Origin: Erythroxylum novogranatense
Taxonomy: Eukaryota; Streptophyta; Magnoliopsida; Malpighiales; Erythroxylaceae
NCBI GenBank assembly: GCA_029891385.1
Contig: CM057224.1
Coordinates: 38,073,005-38,137,004, forward strand
Length of the DNA stretch: 64,000 nt
Direction of reading: 5' to 3'
Shown: positions 12,601-22,560 of the stretch, piece after piece
How positions within the stretch are numbered: the stretch's first letter is position 1
Layout: each line of letters begins with the position of its first letter
The notes under the pieces: model-generated
The model's input: only the letters and a program-made list of their open reading frames with translations
What the model was told of the DNA's origin: nothing
Database searches by the model: none
Made by a program: the position numbers and the translations under genes

Positions 12601-12624
12601 TAGTTTTCATTTCCCACCTATAAT

Positions 12625-12867
12625 AATTTGGAAACTGGTTTGGGCCGGGAACCGTTTGGTTTTGTCCCGTTTGGTCACACCCACATCCCGTAGGGGGCAC
12701 TGCGCACCTTTTTGGTTTGGGTGAGCCCGCACCTTTGGGTTTTGTCCCGTTTGGTCACACCCGCATCCCGTAGGGGGCGCTGCGCATCCCGTGGGGACAT
12801 CTGGAGTCAAACCTGTGACCTCAGGATTTTGTTGGGTGCATGACCCACGCCTCACACCACTAGGCTA
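12625..12867 (-). mobile_element. tRNA-derived SINE, minus strand, with internal duplication
   Basis: On the minus strand it starts TAGCCTAGTGG (A-box-like, 12857-12867), followed 44 bases later by GGTTTGACTCC (B-box-like, 12803-12813), the spacing of a tRNA-type polymerase III promoter. The tail has an 80-bp tandem duplication (GTCCCGTTTGGTCACACCC on the plus strand at 12664 and 12744) and ends near CCCAAACCAG. Its head abuts the head of a second, plus-strand copy, only two bases apart. It is not a tRNA gene: no cloverleaf is evident. Confidence 0.7.
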
Positions 12868-12869
12868 CG

Positions 12870-13040
12870 TAGCTCAGTGGTGTTAGGCGTGGGTCTTGCA
12901 CCCAACAAAACTTTGAGGTCACAGGTTCGATTCCCTATGAAGGAGGAGGCTAATCTAGAACCCAAAGTGACCAAAGAGGACAAAACCTCTAGGTGTGGTG
13001 GTGCGGGTCCCACCCAAACCAGAAACAATTTTCAAAATCG
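12870..13040 (+). mobile_element. tRNA-derived SINE, plus strand
   Basis: Starts TAGCTCAGTGG (A box, 12870-12880), followed by GGTTCGATTCC (B box, 12924-12934), close to the eukaryotic consensus. About 75 bases of the head match the minus-strand copy next to it (GGCGTGGGTC, TGCACCCAACAAA, GAGGTCACAGGTT). The body also has GACAAAACC and CACCCAAACCAG in common with the other copy's tail. The B box here is better preserved than in the minus copy. Confidence 0.7.
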
Positions 13041-13439
13041 TTGCCATAGAGTTTTGGTCAAAATATAGAGTTTGCATTTTCAATGGAACTAGAAAATGGT
13101 TCAAGATCAAGAGAAAGTGTTTTGCAACTACCCACTCCAAAATCCACATTATTTGCATTCATGGATGCATCTATGTTCTCCTATTCTAAATCTGCAGCAT
13201 TTGCAATGTCACATTTTGTAACTTCACGATCAACAGTTTCAAATTTACTTGTTCAGCTTCTGCTTCTTTATGATCGATAGTGGCATTTTTTGCTTCTTCC
13301 GTACATTCTCTAATCACTACATCTTCTACTTCTTTCTCCTGCTCTTCTTGTGTAAGACTTTTTTCAGAAACCTGAAGCTATCTTTTACCTTGAGGTTTGA
13401 GAATATTTTCTTCAGTTCTTTTTTATTGTACCAAAGAGT
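13041..13439. other. CACTA2 interior, no gene recognised
   Basis: Several short plus-strand open frames overlap in different frames and none has a domain I know. The sequence leads directly into the right subterminal array. Confidence 0.35.
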
Positions 13440-14265
13440 CCACATTTGGTGACAATTTCGAAAATCGTCAACAAAAGGTCATCCTCCCAAAGGCAACCTT
13501 TTGGAAATGATTTAAAAAATCATAACCAAATGTGGACTAAATTATTGTGGAATATTTAGTGACGATTTTCAAAAATCAACACCAAATATGGACCAAATTA
13601 ATGTGGAACCTTTGGTGACGATTTTTGAAAATCATCACCAAATGTGTACGAAATTAGTGTGAAACCTTTGGTGAAAATTTTTAAAATCGTCACCAAAAGT
13701 TTTTTTAGTGACGATTTTCAAAAATTGACACCAAATGTAAACCCTTTAGTGACCAAAGGTTCCGCACTAATTTGGTATACATTTGGTGATGATTTAGAAA
13801 ATCGTCACTAAAAGTAAGCCTTTAGCTACAATTTACAAAATCGTAACCAAATGATCCACATTTAGTGACTGTTTTCTAAAATCGTTACCAAATGTGAACT
13901 CTTTAGTAACCATTTTCAAATATACCAAATTAGTGTGGAACCTTTAGCGTTTAGTGACAATTTTAAAAAATCATCACCAAAGGTTCCACATTAATTTGGT
14001 ACACATTTGGCGATGATTTTGAAAATGGTCACCAACAAAACTTTTGGTGATGATTTTAGAAAATAGTCACTAATGTGAATCATTTGATGACGATTTTCAA
14101 ACATAGTCACTAAATATGGATCATTTGGTGATGATTTTCTAAATAATTGCTAAAGGTTTACTTTTAGTGACAATTTTCATAATCGTTACCGAATGGTTAA
14201 TTGTAGCAAAGATTTTTAAAAACGTAACCAAAAAAACATAGCTAAATGTTTACCGTGTTGTAGTG
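13440..14265. repeat. Right subterminal repeats of CACTA2
   Basis: About 800 bases of degenerate units of roughly 30-60 bp made of TTTGGTGACGATTTT, AAAATCGTCACCAAA and AAATGTGGACC-like words in alternating orientation. The array is longer than the left one and ends in TGTTGTAGTG. It is the presumed transposase-binding region. Confidence 0.85.
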
Positions 14266-14268
14266 TGT

Positions 14269-14514
14269 TGATAGACGTTAATCTTGATTTATAATTATAA
14301 ACCAAAGATAAATAAGTATAAATTAATTAAATAATTGAAGATAAATTAAAAGGAGTTTTAATTTATCAAATTCTAATTATGAACTATATAATTATAATTT
14401 ATAATCATTATGAAATCTAATAATTCACATGAAGAAAAATTAAAGAGAAAACCAATTTAAATTAAATTATACTTAATTGTGATGTTTGAAATTTTATAAA
14501 TTTATACTTAATTT
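14269..14514. other. AT-rich flank between CACTA2 and the LINE remnant
   Basis: Plain AT-rich sequence. Nothing recognisable. Confidence 0.5.
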
Positions 14515-15440
14515 ATAATTTATTAAGTTGGGATATTTATTGGCGAGTTGGTTCAGACACACAAATAAAGATTTGGGACTCTCCATGACTATCGGGTGAC
14601 TCAAATTCTTTTATTTCTTCTTCTAGACCTGTGGATTCTCAACTCAAATAAAGATTTGGGACTCTCCATGGCTATCGGGTGACTCAAATTCTTTTATTTC
14701 TTCTTCTAGACCTGTGGATTCTCAACTCAAATAAAGATTTGGAACTCTCCATGACTATCGGGTGACTCAAATTCTTTTATTTCTCTTCTAGACCTGTGGA
14801 TTCTCAACTCAAATAAAGATTTGGGACTCTCCATGACTATCGGGTGACTCAAATTCTTTTATTTCTTCTTCTAGACCTGTGGATTCTCAACTCAAATAAA
14901 GATTTGGGACTCTCCATGACTATCTGGTGACTCAAATTCTTTTATTTCTTTTTCTAGACTTGTGGATTCTCAACTCTCTCTTGTCTCCGATTTAATTCTT
15001 CAACGGTAATAGAATGTTGAGAAGATTTAAAAACTATTTAATGAACGTGATAGGTGTTGTATACTCTCTATTCCTTTGTATTCTATTGCTGCCGTTGATA
15101 AATATACAGTTAAGAATGCTTATCGCAGTTTAATCGTACAACCGCAAGTTCCATTGTTCATTTTAAGTTCAGTTTAATCTCATCTTTGGTGGCTATCAGT
15201 TGCACCCAAAGTGTAGAATTTTATTTAGAGGGTGATTAATAATATTTTGCCAACTCATCGAGTTTTACAAGTTCAACACGTTGATCTCGTGGATGTTTAC
15301 CCGGTTTGTCATAGTGATTCCGAAACAATTCTGCATATTCGGATGCATATGATACAGTCTCCGAATGCGGACAAGTGTTTTCTGCAAGTTGACTATCTAA
15401 ATCAGACTGCTGTGTTAATTTTTAAGACCTGGTCCAAGAA
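14515..15440 (+). pseudogene. LINE ORF2 3' remnant, copy A
   Basis: Plant L1-type LINEs end their reverse-transcriptase polyprotein with a conserved region and a zinc-binding (zf-RVT) domain. Here the early part reads IKIWDSP, then a stop in place of tryptophan, then LSGDSNSFISSSRPVDSQL. The later part reads RVINNILPTHRVLQ, then CHSDSETILHIRMH, matching the W-x2-N-x-LPT...C-x2-C...ILH pattern of zf-RVT. It has stops and a missing first cysteine (YPVCH in place of CPVC). The IKIWDSP region has been amplified into five 83-bp tandem copies. Relative to copy B, about 330 bases at the end (near 15430) are missing. Dead element. Confidence 0.8.
14563..14977. repeat. 83-bp tandem repeat, five copies, inside the LINE remnant
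   Basis: Unit starts AAATAAAGATTTGGGACTCT and recurs at 14563, 14646, 14729, 14811 and 14894 (periods 83, 83, 82, 83). The homologous place in copy B (about 18600) has one unit. The second unit keeps the TGG codon that is TGA in the first. Confidence 0.95.
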
Positions 15441-15787
15441 CATTGCATTGAAATAGTAGAAATAAAAATATATATTATCCATACATTCTATGTATCACCC
15501 AACAATAAGCGAAAATTTTGGTTAAATAATTTCTTGGCATGGTAATATAATCTTACGTAACGGCAATATATGAAGTCCAAGCCACTATACTCTCGTTTAT
15601 AGTAAAATAAATACTTGAAATAGAACATCTACTTGTAGAACGCACGCCGCAACAGTGAGAGAACGATATGCTCAAAAGAAACTGAACGACACCAGACCTT
15701 AACTAACGATGGCCGGGTTGATGCTAGTGGTAGTCGATGTCTGGATGATCGGACTACTTGAGCATGGAATTACTGCTTCGATTAACC

Positions 15788-16141
15788 TCATGAAATCTGA
15801 CAAGAAGGCGCGGGTTTTGAGACGGATCCTGTTATAAGTACGTGACTTCTGAATGTCGTTGAACCCTTTTGCACTTGGCTTATGTCTACAACTGCAAGAA
15901 TAATTAAAATTTTCGTATCAGTAAAAAGAGATTAAAAATCATAACGAGCATACTTCTCTGCTATTATTTCAAGAATTAGGCCAGAGACACTGAACCAGCT
16001 ACCTATATGGTTGAATGGAGAAGAGGGAGGCTCAGGCCTAGCTGCTCCGACAGATATCATCATCTCCAACGAGAAAGAAAGCATTAGAAGCAAGGGAATA
16101 AGAGAAACAATGGTGGAGGTGGAGCTTTTATAGCATCCCAT
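15788..16141 (-). CDS. Small putative secreted peptide, two exons, copy A
   Basis: Exon 1 (16141-16003) and exon 2 (15891-15788) join through GT...AG borders to an uninterrupted 80-residue frame. The N-terminus has a signal-peptide pattern (MGCYKSSTSTIVS, hydrophobic LIPLLLMLSFSL, small residues VGAA), followed by RPEPPSSPFNHI. Exon 2 gives VVDISQVQKGSTT... and the tail GSVSKPAPSCQIS. A TATA-like CTATAAAAGC overlaps codons 3-6; if it is the promoter, translation would start at Met20 (16084), giving 61 residues with a weak signal. The same short frame is intact in copy B at 19854-20150, and the tail is kept in copy 1 near 2955. Size, leader and conserved C-terminal tail resemble plant peptide-hormone precursors, but I recognise no named family. 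Function unknown. Confidence 0.6.
16124..16133 (-). promoter_or_regulatory. TATA box candidate of peptide gene copy A
   Basis: CTATAAAAGC on the minus strand, a near-consensus plant TATA box, about 40 bases upstream of Met20 of the peptide gene. It is conserved at 20191-20200 in copy B. It also overlaps the longer possible coding frame, so it decides between a 61- and an 80-residue product. Confidence 0.5.
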
Positions 16142-17470
16142 TTTAACAACAGATTCACAAGCAAGTCGCAACCTTGTTCTCCTATATGTACTTTAAGACT
16201 GTTGCTTACGAATAGCTAGGGCAGCGAACCAAATGTATCACTGAGCTGTTTATATATCTAGTTAAGGGCCGTTGTGATTAAAAAACAAAAAAAAAATCAA
16301 AGGCTTGGAGGGACGAAGCCTTTTTTTCCTTATTATAAGACGAAAAATTGGGAGAAAGTTCTTCGGTGGCCAAAAACGACTTGATTGAGCGTGTCCACAT
16401 GAGAACTTTCTGACAACACGCTCTCGATGCTCTACAAGTTGGCGATTTTATTGAACATTGACATATATACTGGGAAAAAAAGAAAAGAATAGCGATGAGA
16501 ATTGGTAATAAGTAAACCTAAAGCAAGGAACAGAGTACATAATCAAGCAACCATGGTTGTTTAATAATCAAGATAGCTTTAAAACAGTTTCGATCACATG
16601 TTAAACGGTATTTTATATTTAAATCTTTCAATTAGATAGCTTTTGACTTGGCACGCATCGTGATGATTAATTACACCACAATAGGTATAAAACTCCAAAC
16701 TATTTTTTTGACATTTCTATAAAATTTCATTTTGTGTACTGATATTTTCATATTAATGTAAATTTTATTTTCACTAAAAGGTAAATTAGGAACCCAACTC
16801 TGGATGAAAAGTATTAAAGTCAAATGATAGGTGAAAAAATTAGAGTTGACTGCTATGAAAATATACAAAAAAATTAAATCGAATAGATTTATGATAGATT
16901 AAGATTGACCTTGATTTAAATTATTGTGAAGTAAATTTGAAGCATTATTAGGCTGAAACTTAAGGACATAAAATCAGTCATAGTTACAGATACTTAAAAT
17001 AAATTGATCTAACTTATATGTTGATATATTTAAGTGTAACATGTTATCAAGTAGATACTGAAATTTCTACCTAAATTGGACATATTTTCTTAAGCCACTT
17101 AATTATTTTGGACAAAAATAATACATGTATATGTGAATGAACCTTAAGTAGCAGCTGTCACATACATGAAAAATTCTCATTATTTTGGAACAAGAATGCT
17201 TGAAAACCTTCTACTGTCAAGTTTATGAAGGAGTGGATGTGAAGGACATAAAATTCATCGAGAGACCAATTCAAGATGTGGACACATGCCATTTTGGTGA
17301 GACAAAAATGAAAACAACTTGTTATATGTGGAAGACAAGTATAGTCGTGGATGTTACAAGGTATTAATGGCTTAATTAAACATAGATGGTGAGAGACAAA
17401 ACAATGGACAACTTTTGGTAGTTAAGCTTGCAAAGTGTGAACATCCCTCTTCAACATGTAGCATGCATGT
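16142..17470. other. Duplicated non-coding flank (unit A), with the empty site of CACTA1
   Basis: Upstream region of peptide gene A and beyond. 16142-16487 matches 20201-20565, and 16488-17470 matches 57066-58056. The junction AAAAGAAT/AGCGATGAG at 16483-16499 is the unoccupied version of the CACTA1 insertion site. Short open frames such as 17185-17367 are shared with copy B but have indels between the copies, so they are probably not coding. Confidence 0.8.
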
Positions 17471-18317
17471 AATACCTTAACTGTATGAACAAAACCATCA
17501 TTTACGAATATTCAACAAAGAAGCCACAGCCATTTATCAATGGACAATAATGGGTTAACTTTCAATTATTTGGTCATGATGAAGAATTAAAACCTATTCT
17601 TAAAAATCTAAAGGAAACCTTAACAATATATATAAACTTTCAATTGTTAAGTAACATTTCTTATAAACCTAAACATGCCCAAGAACTAAGAAATAAAAAG
17701 AATTGATCTTAACAATAGAAAATACACAGTAGATGAAATCCTAACCCAAAAAATCTTAACAAAGATAGTTTAAAAAGATTTAATGAATTAAAATATAAAT
17801 ATAAATTTACTAATCTCAATAGAAATATTTGATGTAAAACCCATGTAAAAGATAAAAACAACATAGTGGTCATGAAGCAAGTAAAAGCGATTAAAGATGA
17901 TTTAAAACCATATAAAACCCACATAGAAAAGGAGAGTTTGACGGGGAGTGCGACAAGGAATGCAATAGGGATCAGAAAAGGGAAAAGTCAAGGTTATAAA
18001 GAGTAGTCACGAGGAAAAACATCTAATTTAGATAGGTTATTTTAGGTATTTAGGTTATGACTTACAGGTTATTCTCTATCAACTCTACGTAGGTTCCCAC
18101 ATAACTATAAATTTTTATGCTTCTGTTAAACTCTACGTCAAAAGAGTGATCAATTAATTACATCAACAAAAAACTAATAAAGAAAATATTTTAACTTGAG
18201 CTGTATGAGTTTTGAAGAGTTAATTATTAAATTAAAAATTTTAGCATTGAATTATAAAGATGAAAAAAAAAGCCCAAACCTAACCTGACTAAAAGTTAAA
18301 AAGCTTTACCTAAATTG
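17471..18317. other. Unique spacer between the duplicated units, no gene seen
   Basis: AT-rich, with an open frame of 71 codons on the minus strand (17709-17924) that is only hydrophobic low-complexity. No homologous stretch follows 58056 in the other unit. Nothing recognisable. Confidence 0.45.
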
Positions 18318-19320
18318 TCTAAGCTTACTTGGGATCGTATAACGTCCCCTAAATCCTTTGATAGGTTAAGCTTTTGAAAATTGCGTGAGTTTAATATCGC
18401 TTTGTTTAAAACAAGGTTGGAATCTTTTGACAAAATCTAACTCTATGGCAGCATGGGTTCTTAAGGTAAAGTATTATCCGAATTGTGAGTTTCTTGATGC
18501 AAATCTTGGTTCAAATCCTAGCTATGTTTGGCGTAGTATTTGAGAATCCCATAATTCATTAAGTCGGGATATTTATTGGTTGGTTGGTTCAGGCACAGAA
18601 ATAAAGATTTGGTACTCTCCATAGCTATTAGATGACTCAAATTCTTTTATTTCTTCTCCCAGACTTGCAGATTCTCAACTCTCTCTTGTCTCAGATTTGA
18701 TTCTCAACTCTCTCTTGTCTCAGATTTGATTCTTCAACAGTAATGAAATGTTGAGAAGATTCAAGAACTATTTAATGAACGTGACAAAAGCTGTATACTC
18801 TCAATTCCTTTGTGTTCTACTGCTGCCGTTGATAACTATATAGTTAAGAGTGCTTATCGTAGTTTAATCGTACAAACGCAAGCTCCATTGTTCATTTAAA
18901 GTTTAGTTTGGTCTCGTTTTTGGCAGCTGTTTGTTCCACCTAAGGTGTAGAATTTTATTTGGGGGGCGATTATGAATATTTTGCCAATCGTCGAGTTTTA
19001 CAAGTTCGACACGTTGATCTTGTGGATGTTTGCCCGGTTTGTCGTAGTGATTCCGAAATAATTGTGCATATTCGGATGCATATGGCATAGTCTCCGAATG
19101 CGGACAAGTGTTTTCTGGAAGTTGACTATTTAAATCAGCCTACTGTGTTAAATTTTAAGACCTGGTCCAAGCGTGGATTCTGTGTAAAACATTTATCGAA
19201 TCGAATTATTGTTAGCGTACTCGTATCCATGATTGCTTGTCGTGATGTTGATTTGATTGATTATATTGATTTCCTCTCGTCTTTTTTTGTTAAAGAATTC
19301 TTCAATAGGTCAGAATGATT
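18318..19320 (+). pseudogene. LINE ORF2 3' remnant, copy B
   Basis: Extends further upstream than copy A. About 18385-18540 encodes KQGWNLLTKSNSMAAWVLKV and KYYPNCEFLDANLGSNPSYV then WRSI, the conserved block that precedes the C-terminal region of plant L1 ORF2. The IKIW-SP block follows (single 83-bp unit near 18600), then zf-RVT with CPVCRSDSE at about 19030. Several stops and frameshifts. It ends with about 330 bases that copy A lacks. On the same strand as copy A and opposite to the peptide gene next to it. Confidence 0.8.
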
Positions 19321-19853
19321 TCATTCTATAAGTTGTTTCAACTTATATAGCCTCATCAACGGATATGTCCTTTGGTAAATAGAAGAGAGAGGAAAGGGGT
19401 TTTTGATTCATTTGAGATCCAGTCTATAATACCCAATAATCATTATTTTGGGTGCTTTTCTTAGACTCAAATATTTAAGTGACATGGGACATAAAATAGT
19501 CTAACATTGTGATGGTTTGAAATAGTAGAAATAAAAATATATATTATCCACATTCTATGTATCACCCAATAATTAATAATCGAAAATTTTGGTTAAATAA
19601 TTTCTTGGCATGGTAATATAATCTTACGTAACGGCAATATATGAAGTCCAAGCCACTATACTCTCGTTTCTAGTAAAATAAATACTTGAAATAGAACATT
19701 TAATTGTAGAACGCACGCCGCAACAGTGAGAAACGATATGCCCAAAAGAAACTGAACGACACCAGACCTTAACTGACGATGGGTTGATGCTAGTGGTAGT
19801 CGATGTCTGGATGATCGGACTACTTGAGCATGGAATTACTGCTTCGATTAACC

Positions 19854-20150
19854 TCATGAAATCTGACAAGAAGGCCCGGGTTTTGAGACGGATCCTTTTA
19901 CAAGTACATGACTTCTGAATGTCGTTGAACCCTTTTGCACTTGGTTTATGTCTACAACTACAAGAATAAATAAACTTTTCGTATCAGTAAAGAGAGATTA
20001 AAAATCATAACAAGTAAACTTCTCTGCTATTATTTCAAGAATTAGGTCAGAGACACTGAACCAGCAACCTATATGGTTGAATGGAGAAGAGGGAGGCTCA
20101 GGCCTAGCTGCTCCGACAGATATCATCATCTCCAACGAGAAAGAAAGCAT
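19854..20150 (-). CDS. Small putative secreted peptide, two exons, copy B
   Basis: Paralogue of the gene at 15788-16141. Exon 1 from Met (20150) to the GT at 20068-20067, exon 2 from 19957 to the TGA at 19856-19854. The joined frame is 61 residues: MLSFSLEMMISVGAARPEPP, SSPFNHI, then VVDINQVQKGSTTFRSHVLV and KGSVSKPGPSCQIS. Compared with copy A the changes are few and mostly mild (S/N, I/V, T/K, A/G). The longer N-terminus possible in copy A is broken here by one extra base, which favours the shorter start or means copy B has lost its signal peptide. The TATA-like box is retained. CACTA1 landed about 420 bases upstream of this start, so its promoter may be affected. Confidence 0.5.
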
Positions 20151-20190
20151 GAGAAGTTAAGGGAACAAGAGAAACGATGGTGGAGGTGGA

Positions 20191-20200
20191 GCTTTTATAG
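20191..20200 (-). promoter_or_regulatory. TATA box candidate of peptide gene copy B
   Basis: CTATAAAAGC on the minus strand, the same sequence and position as in copy A, about 40 bases upstream of the start codon. Confidence 0.5.
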
Positions 20201-20568
20201 CATCCCATTTTAACAACAGGTTCACAAGCAAGTCGCAACCTTGTTCTCCTATATCTACTTTAAGACTGTTGTTTACGAATAGCTAAGGCGACGTTTATAT
20301 ATCTAGTTAAGGGCCGTTGTGATAAAAAAACAAAAAATCAAAGGCTTGGAGGGACGAAGCCTTTTTTTCCTTAATATAAGACGAAAAATTGGGAGAAAGT
20401 TCTTCAGTGGCCAAAAACGGCTTGACTGAGCGAAAGTTCTTCGGTGGCCAAAAACGACTTGACTGACCGTGTCCACATGATAACTTTCTGACAACACACT
20501 CTCGCTGCTCTACAAGTTGGCGATTTTATTAAACATTGACATATCTACTGGGGTAAAAAGAAAAGAAT

Positions 20569-21500
20569 CACTACAAGAAAAATTAGTTTAAGTAATTATT
20601 ATTAATAATTGTTATAAGTAATTATTATTAATAGTTGTTAAAAGTAAGAAAATGGTCGTTAAAAATTATAGCAACTAAAATCAGGTTGGTTATAGGTGAT
20701 CATTATAGGGTTGTTACTAAAAGTGCTCAATGACTAGTTATTACGTTGGTCGTTAAAAATACATTATTAACAACTATTTGAAATTGGTCACTAAAAGTAA
20801 AATTATTAGCGACCAAATTTATACTTGCTAATGTAAAATTTCATGGTTGCTATAATGTTAGAATAGTTGCTATAATTATACATACTGTGACTAAATTATT
20901 TTTGTAGCTAAAAATAATCTTATAGTAACCAAATCAACGATTACTATAGCTATTCATACTGCGACCAAATTATTTTTGTTGGTAAATAATAATCTTATAG
21001 CAACCAAGTTAATAGTTACTATAGCTATTCATACTGCGACCAAATTATTTTTGTTGGTAAAAAATAATCTTATAGCAACCAAGTCATTGGTTGCAGTTAT
21101 TTTTATCTGGTTGCAATAAATGACGTATTAAATTTCTTTTAGTAACCATGTTGTAACGACATGATGCTGTAGCTAAAAATTTACTTTTAGCAACCAAATA
21201 ATTTGTTGTTATAGTTTTAATAACGTCATAAATTATATTATATGCACTATAATTTATCAACAAAAAATTAATTATTGGTCATTAGAGTTTATGTGTTAGC
21301 CACCAAAACTTGGTCGCAAAAATAATTTGGATGGTTCCTAATGTATACCTGCCAGTAACCAAAATTGATTGTAAAAATAATTCAAATTGATCGTTAAAAT
21401 TTATACAATAGAAACCAAATAAATACGTTGTTGGAGAAAATTATTTCAATTGGTTATTAACAACAAATTTGAAGTAGTTCCTGTTTTAACACTTCAATAC
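20569..21500. repeat. Left subterminal repeats of CACTA1
   Basis: Dense array of GTTGCTA, TAGCAACCAA, GCGACCAAATTATTTTTG and TTGGTCGC words in both orientations. One unit of about 60-65 bp (ATAGCTATTCATACTGCGACC... AAATAATCTTATAGCAACCAA) occurs in tandem between 20935 and 21090. Confidence 0.85.
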
Positions 21501-21633
21501 CTCTAATTATATATACATGATCGTATTAATTGAAACCATAAATTACAAACACACAATGAAAAGAAAATATAAGATAATTTATCTAAATACTCCACGAAAA
21601 AATAATTCTATGAACATGACTTAATCTCCTGTG

Positions 21634-22560
21634 TCAAAATTCTCTATATACATATTTAAATGTACGAACAAGTTCTAAAAAGGAGTTCCCAAGACCTTCA
21701 CCAATGGAACTCCAAGACAGACTTGCAATATTGAGTTTTGGTGGATGTTCATAGAGTCTTACAACAACATATCTTGCTACAAGGCCACCTAATGAATGAG
21801 CAACAAAGGAGGTCTTCCATACTTCAAGCCTACGTCTGATAACTGCCAATATCTGCAACAGACACGAAATCTTTTTTTAAATTGCCCACAGCCACTTCCT
21901 GGAGACAAAAGGAACATATAACAAATAGAACGCAACAATTGGAGCATCCCCAGGAGAAAAGTAGTCATACCTCTTGAGCTAACCTTTCACCCATCAAATC
22001 AACACTATCAAGTGTTAGTTTCGAGAACTTGCATTCACTGCCTGCATTGAAGATATTGAGGGTGGCAACATCATTCACAAATGAAATTCCCTAACGGGGG
22101 TATACTAGAAGAACATATATACATTCATACTTCTCTATGTATGTAGCCGTTTGTTTAGTCATGGCCAGTCACAAGTTAAAAGTAAACAACAATGCAAGAA
22201 CCCTGACAATCATTTTAAAGCACCATGAACATCAAAAGAGTAGTTTAGAATTCTCTAAATGGAGAAAATATGAAATTTATGCATGAAGCACGGCATTGTA
22301 ATGCATCTCCAATAAAGCCTTTTTTTATATTGCGGACACTCCAAAAGAAAGTATTTTAGAAGTCATATCTATATGATCAAGAAAAGGGGAAATTCATTGT
22401 CAACAGGATGTAAAGCAATTTCTAATTTACTAAAATGTTAGATAACTATGTAACATCACAGCTAATTAACAAGAACTGAAACATTCAGTGCACAATCACT
22501 TTGTCAGGAAGTCTCTTCACAAACTGCTCTGCAGCATATCTCCAATCGACAGAACTGCAC
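21634..22560 (-). pseudogene. Captured fragment of an alpha/beta-hydrolase lipase gene (DUF676-like)
   Basis: Three exon pieces match the plant putative serine esterase/lipase family related to yeast ROG1. In order: SSVDWRYAAEQFVKRLPDKV-IVH (part of 22488-22628), SECKFSKLTLDSVDLMGERL then AQE (22041-21971, bordered by AG and GT), and ILAVIRRRLEV followed by FVAHSLGGLVARYVVVRLYE (21852-21634). AHSLGG holds the nucleophile serine of the GxSxG elbow. The family has an oxyanion-hole segment before the first piece and Asp and His residues after the last; both are missing. The donor site after IVH is altered (CAC then TGA), and the last exon runs on to a stop without its usual continuation. Introns are retained, so capture was at the DNA level. 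Not a working enzyme. Confidence 0.85.

Larger units (their letters stand above)
4389..14265. mobile_element. CACTA2: complete 9.9 kb non-autonomous CACTA transposon
   Basis: The left end reads CACTACAACA and the right end TGTTGTAGTG, an exact 10-base terminal inverted repeat. It is flanked by a perfect 3-bp direct repeat TGT (4386-4388 and 14266-14268), the target-site length typical of CACTA elements. Both ends carry several hundred bases of subterminal repeats. Without the nested hAT element the core is about 4.6 kb. I see no TNP2-type transposase, so it would depend on an enzyme supplied in trans. A second member of the same family enters the window at its right edge (about 63430 onward). 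Confidence 0.9.

Noticed and set aside
12870..12950. Possible tRNA gene
   Set aside because: A and B boxes are present but no cloverleaf or anticodon arm can be formed, and a mirrored copy lies next to it; a tRNA-derived SINE explains it better.
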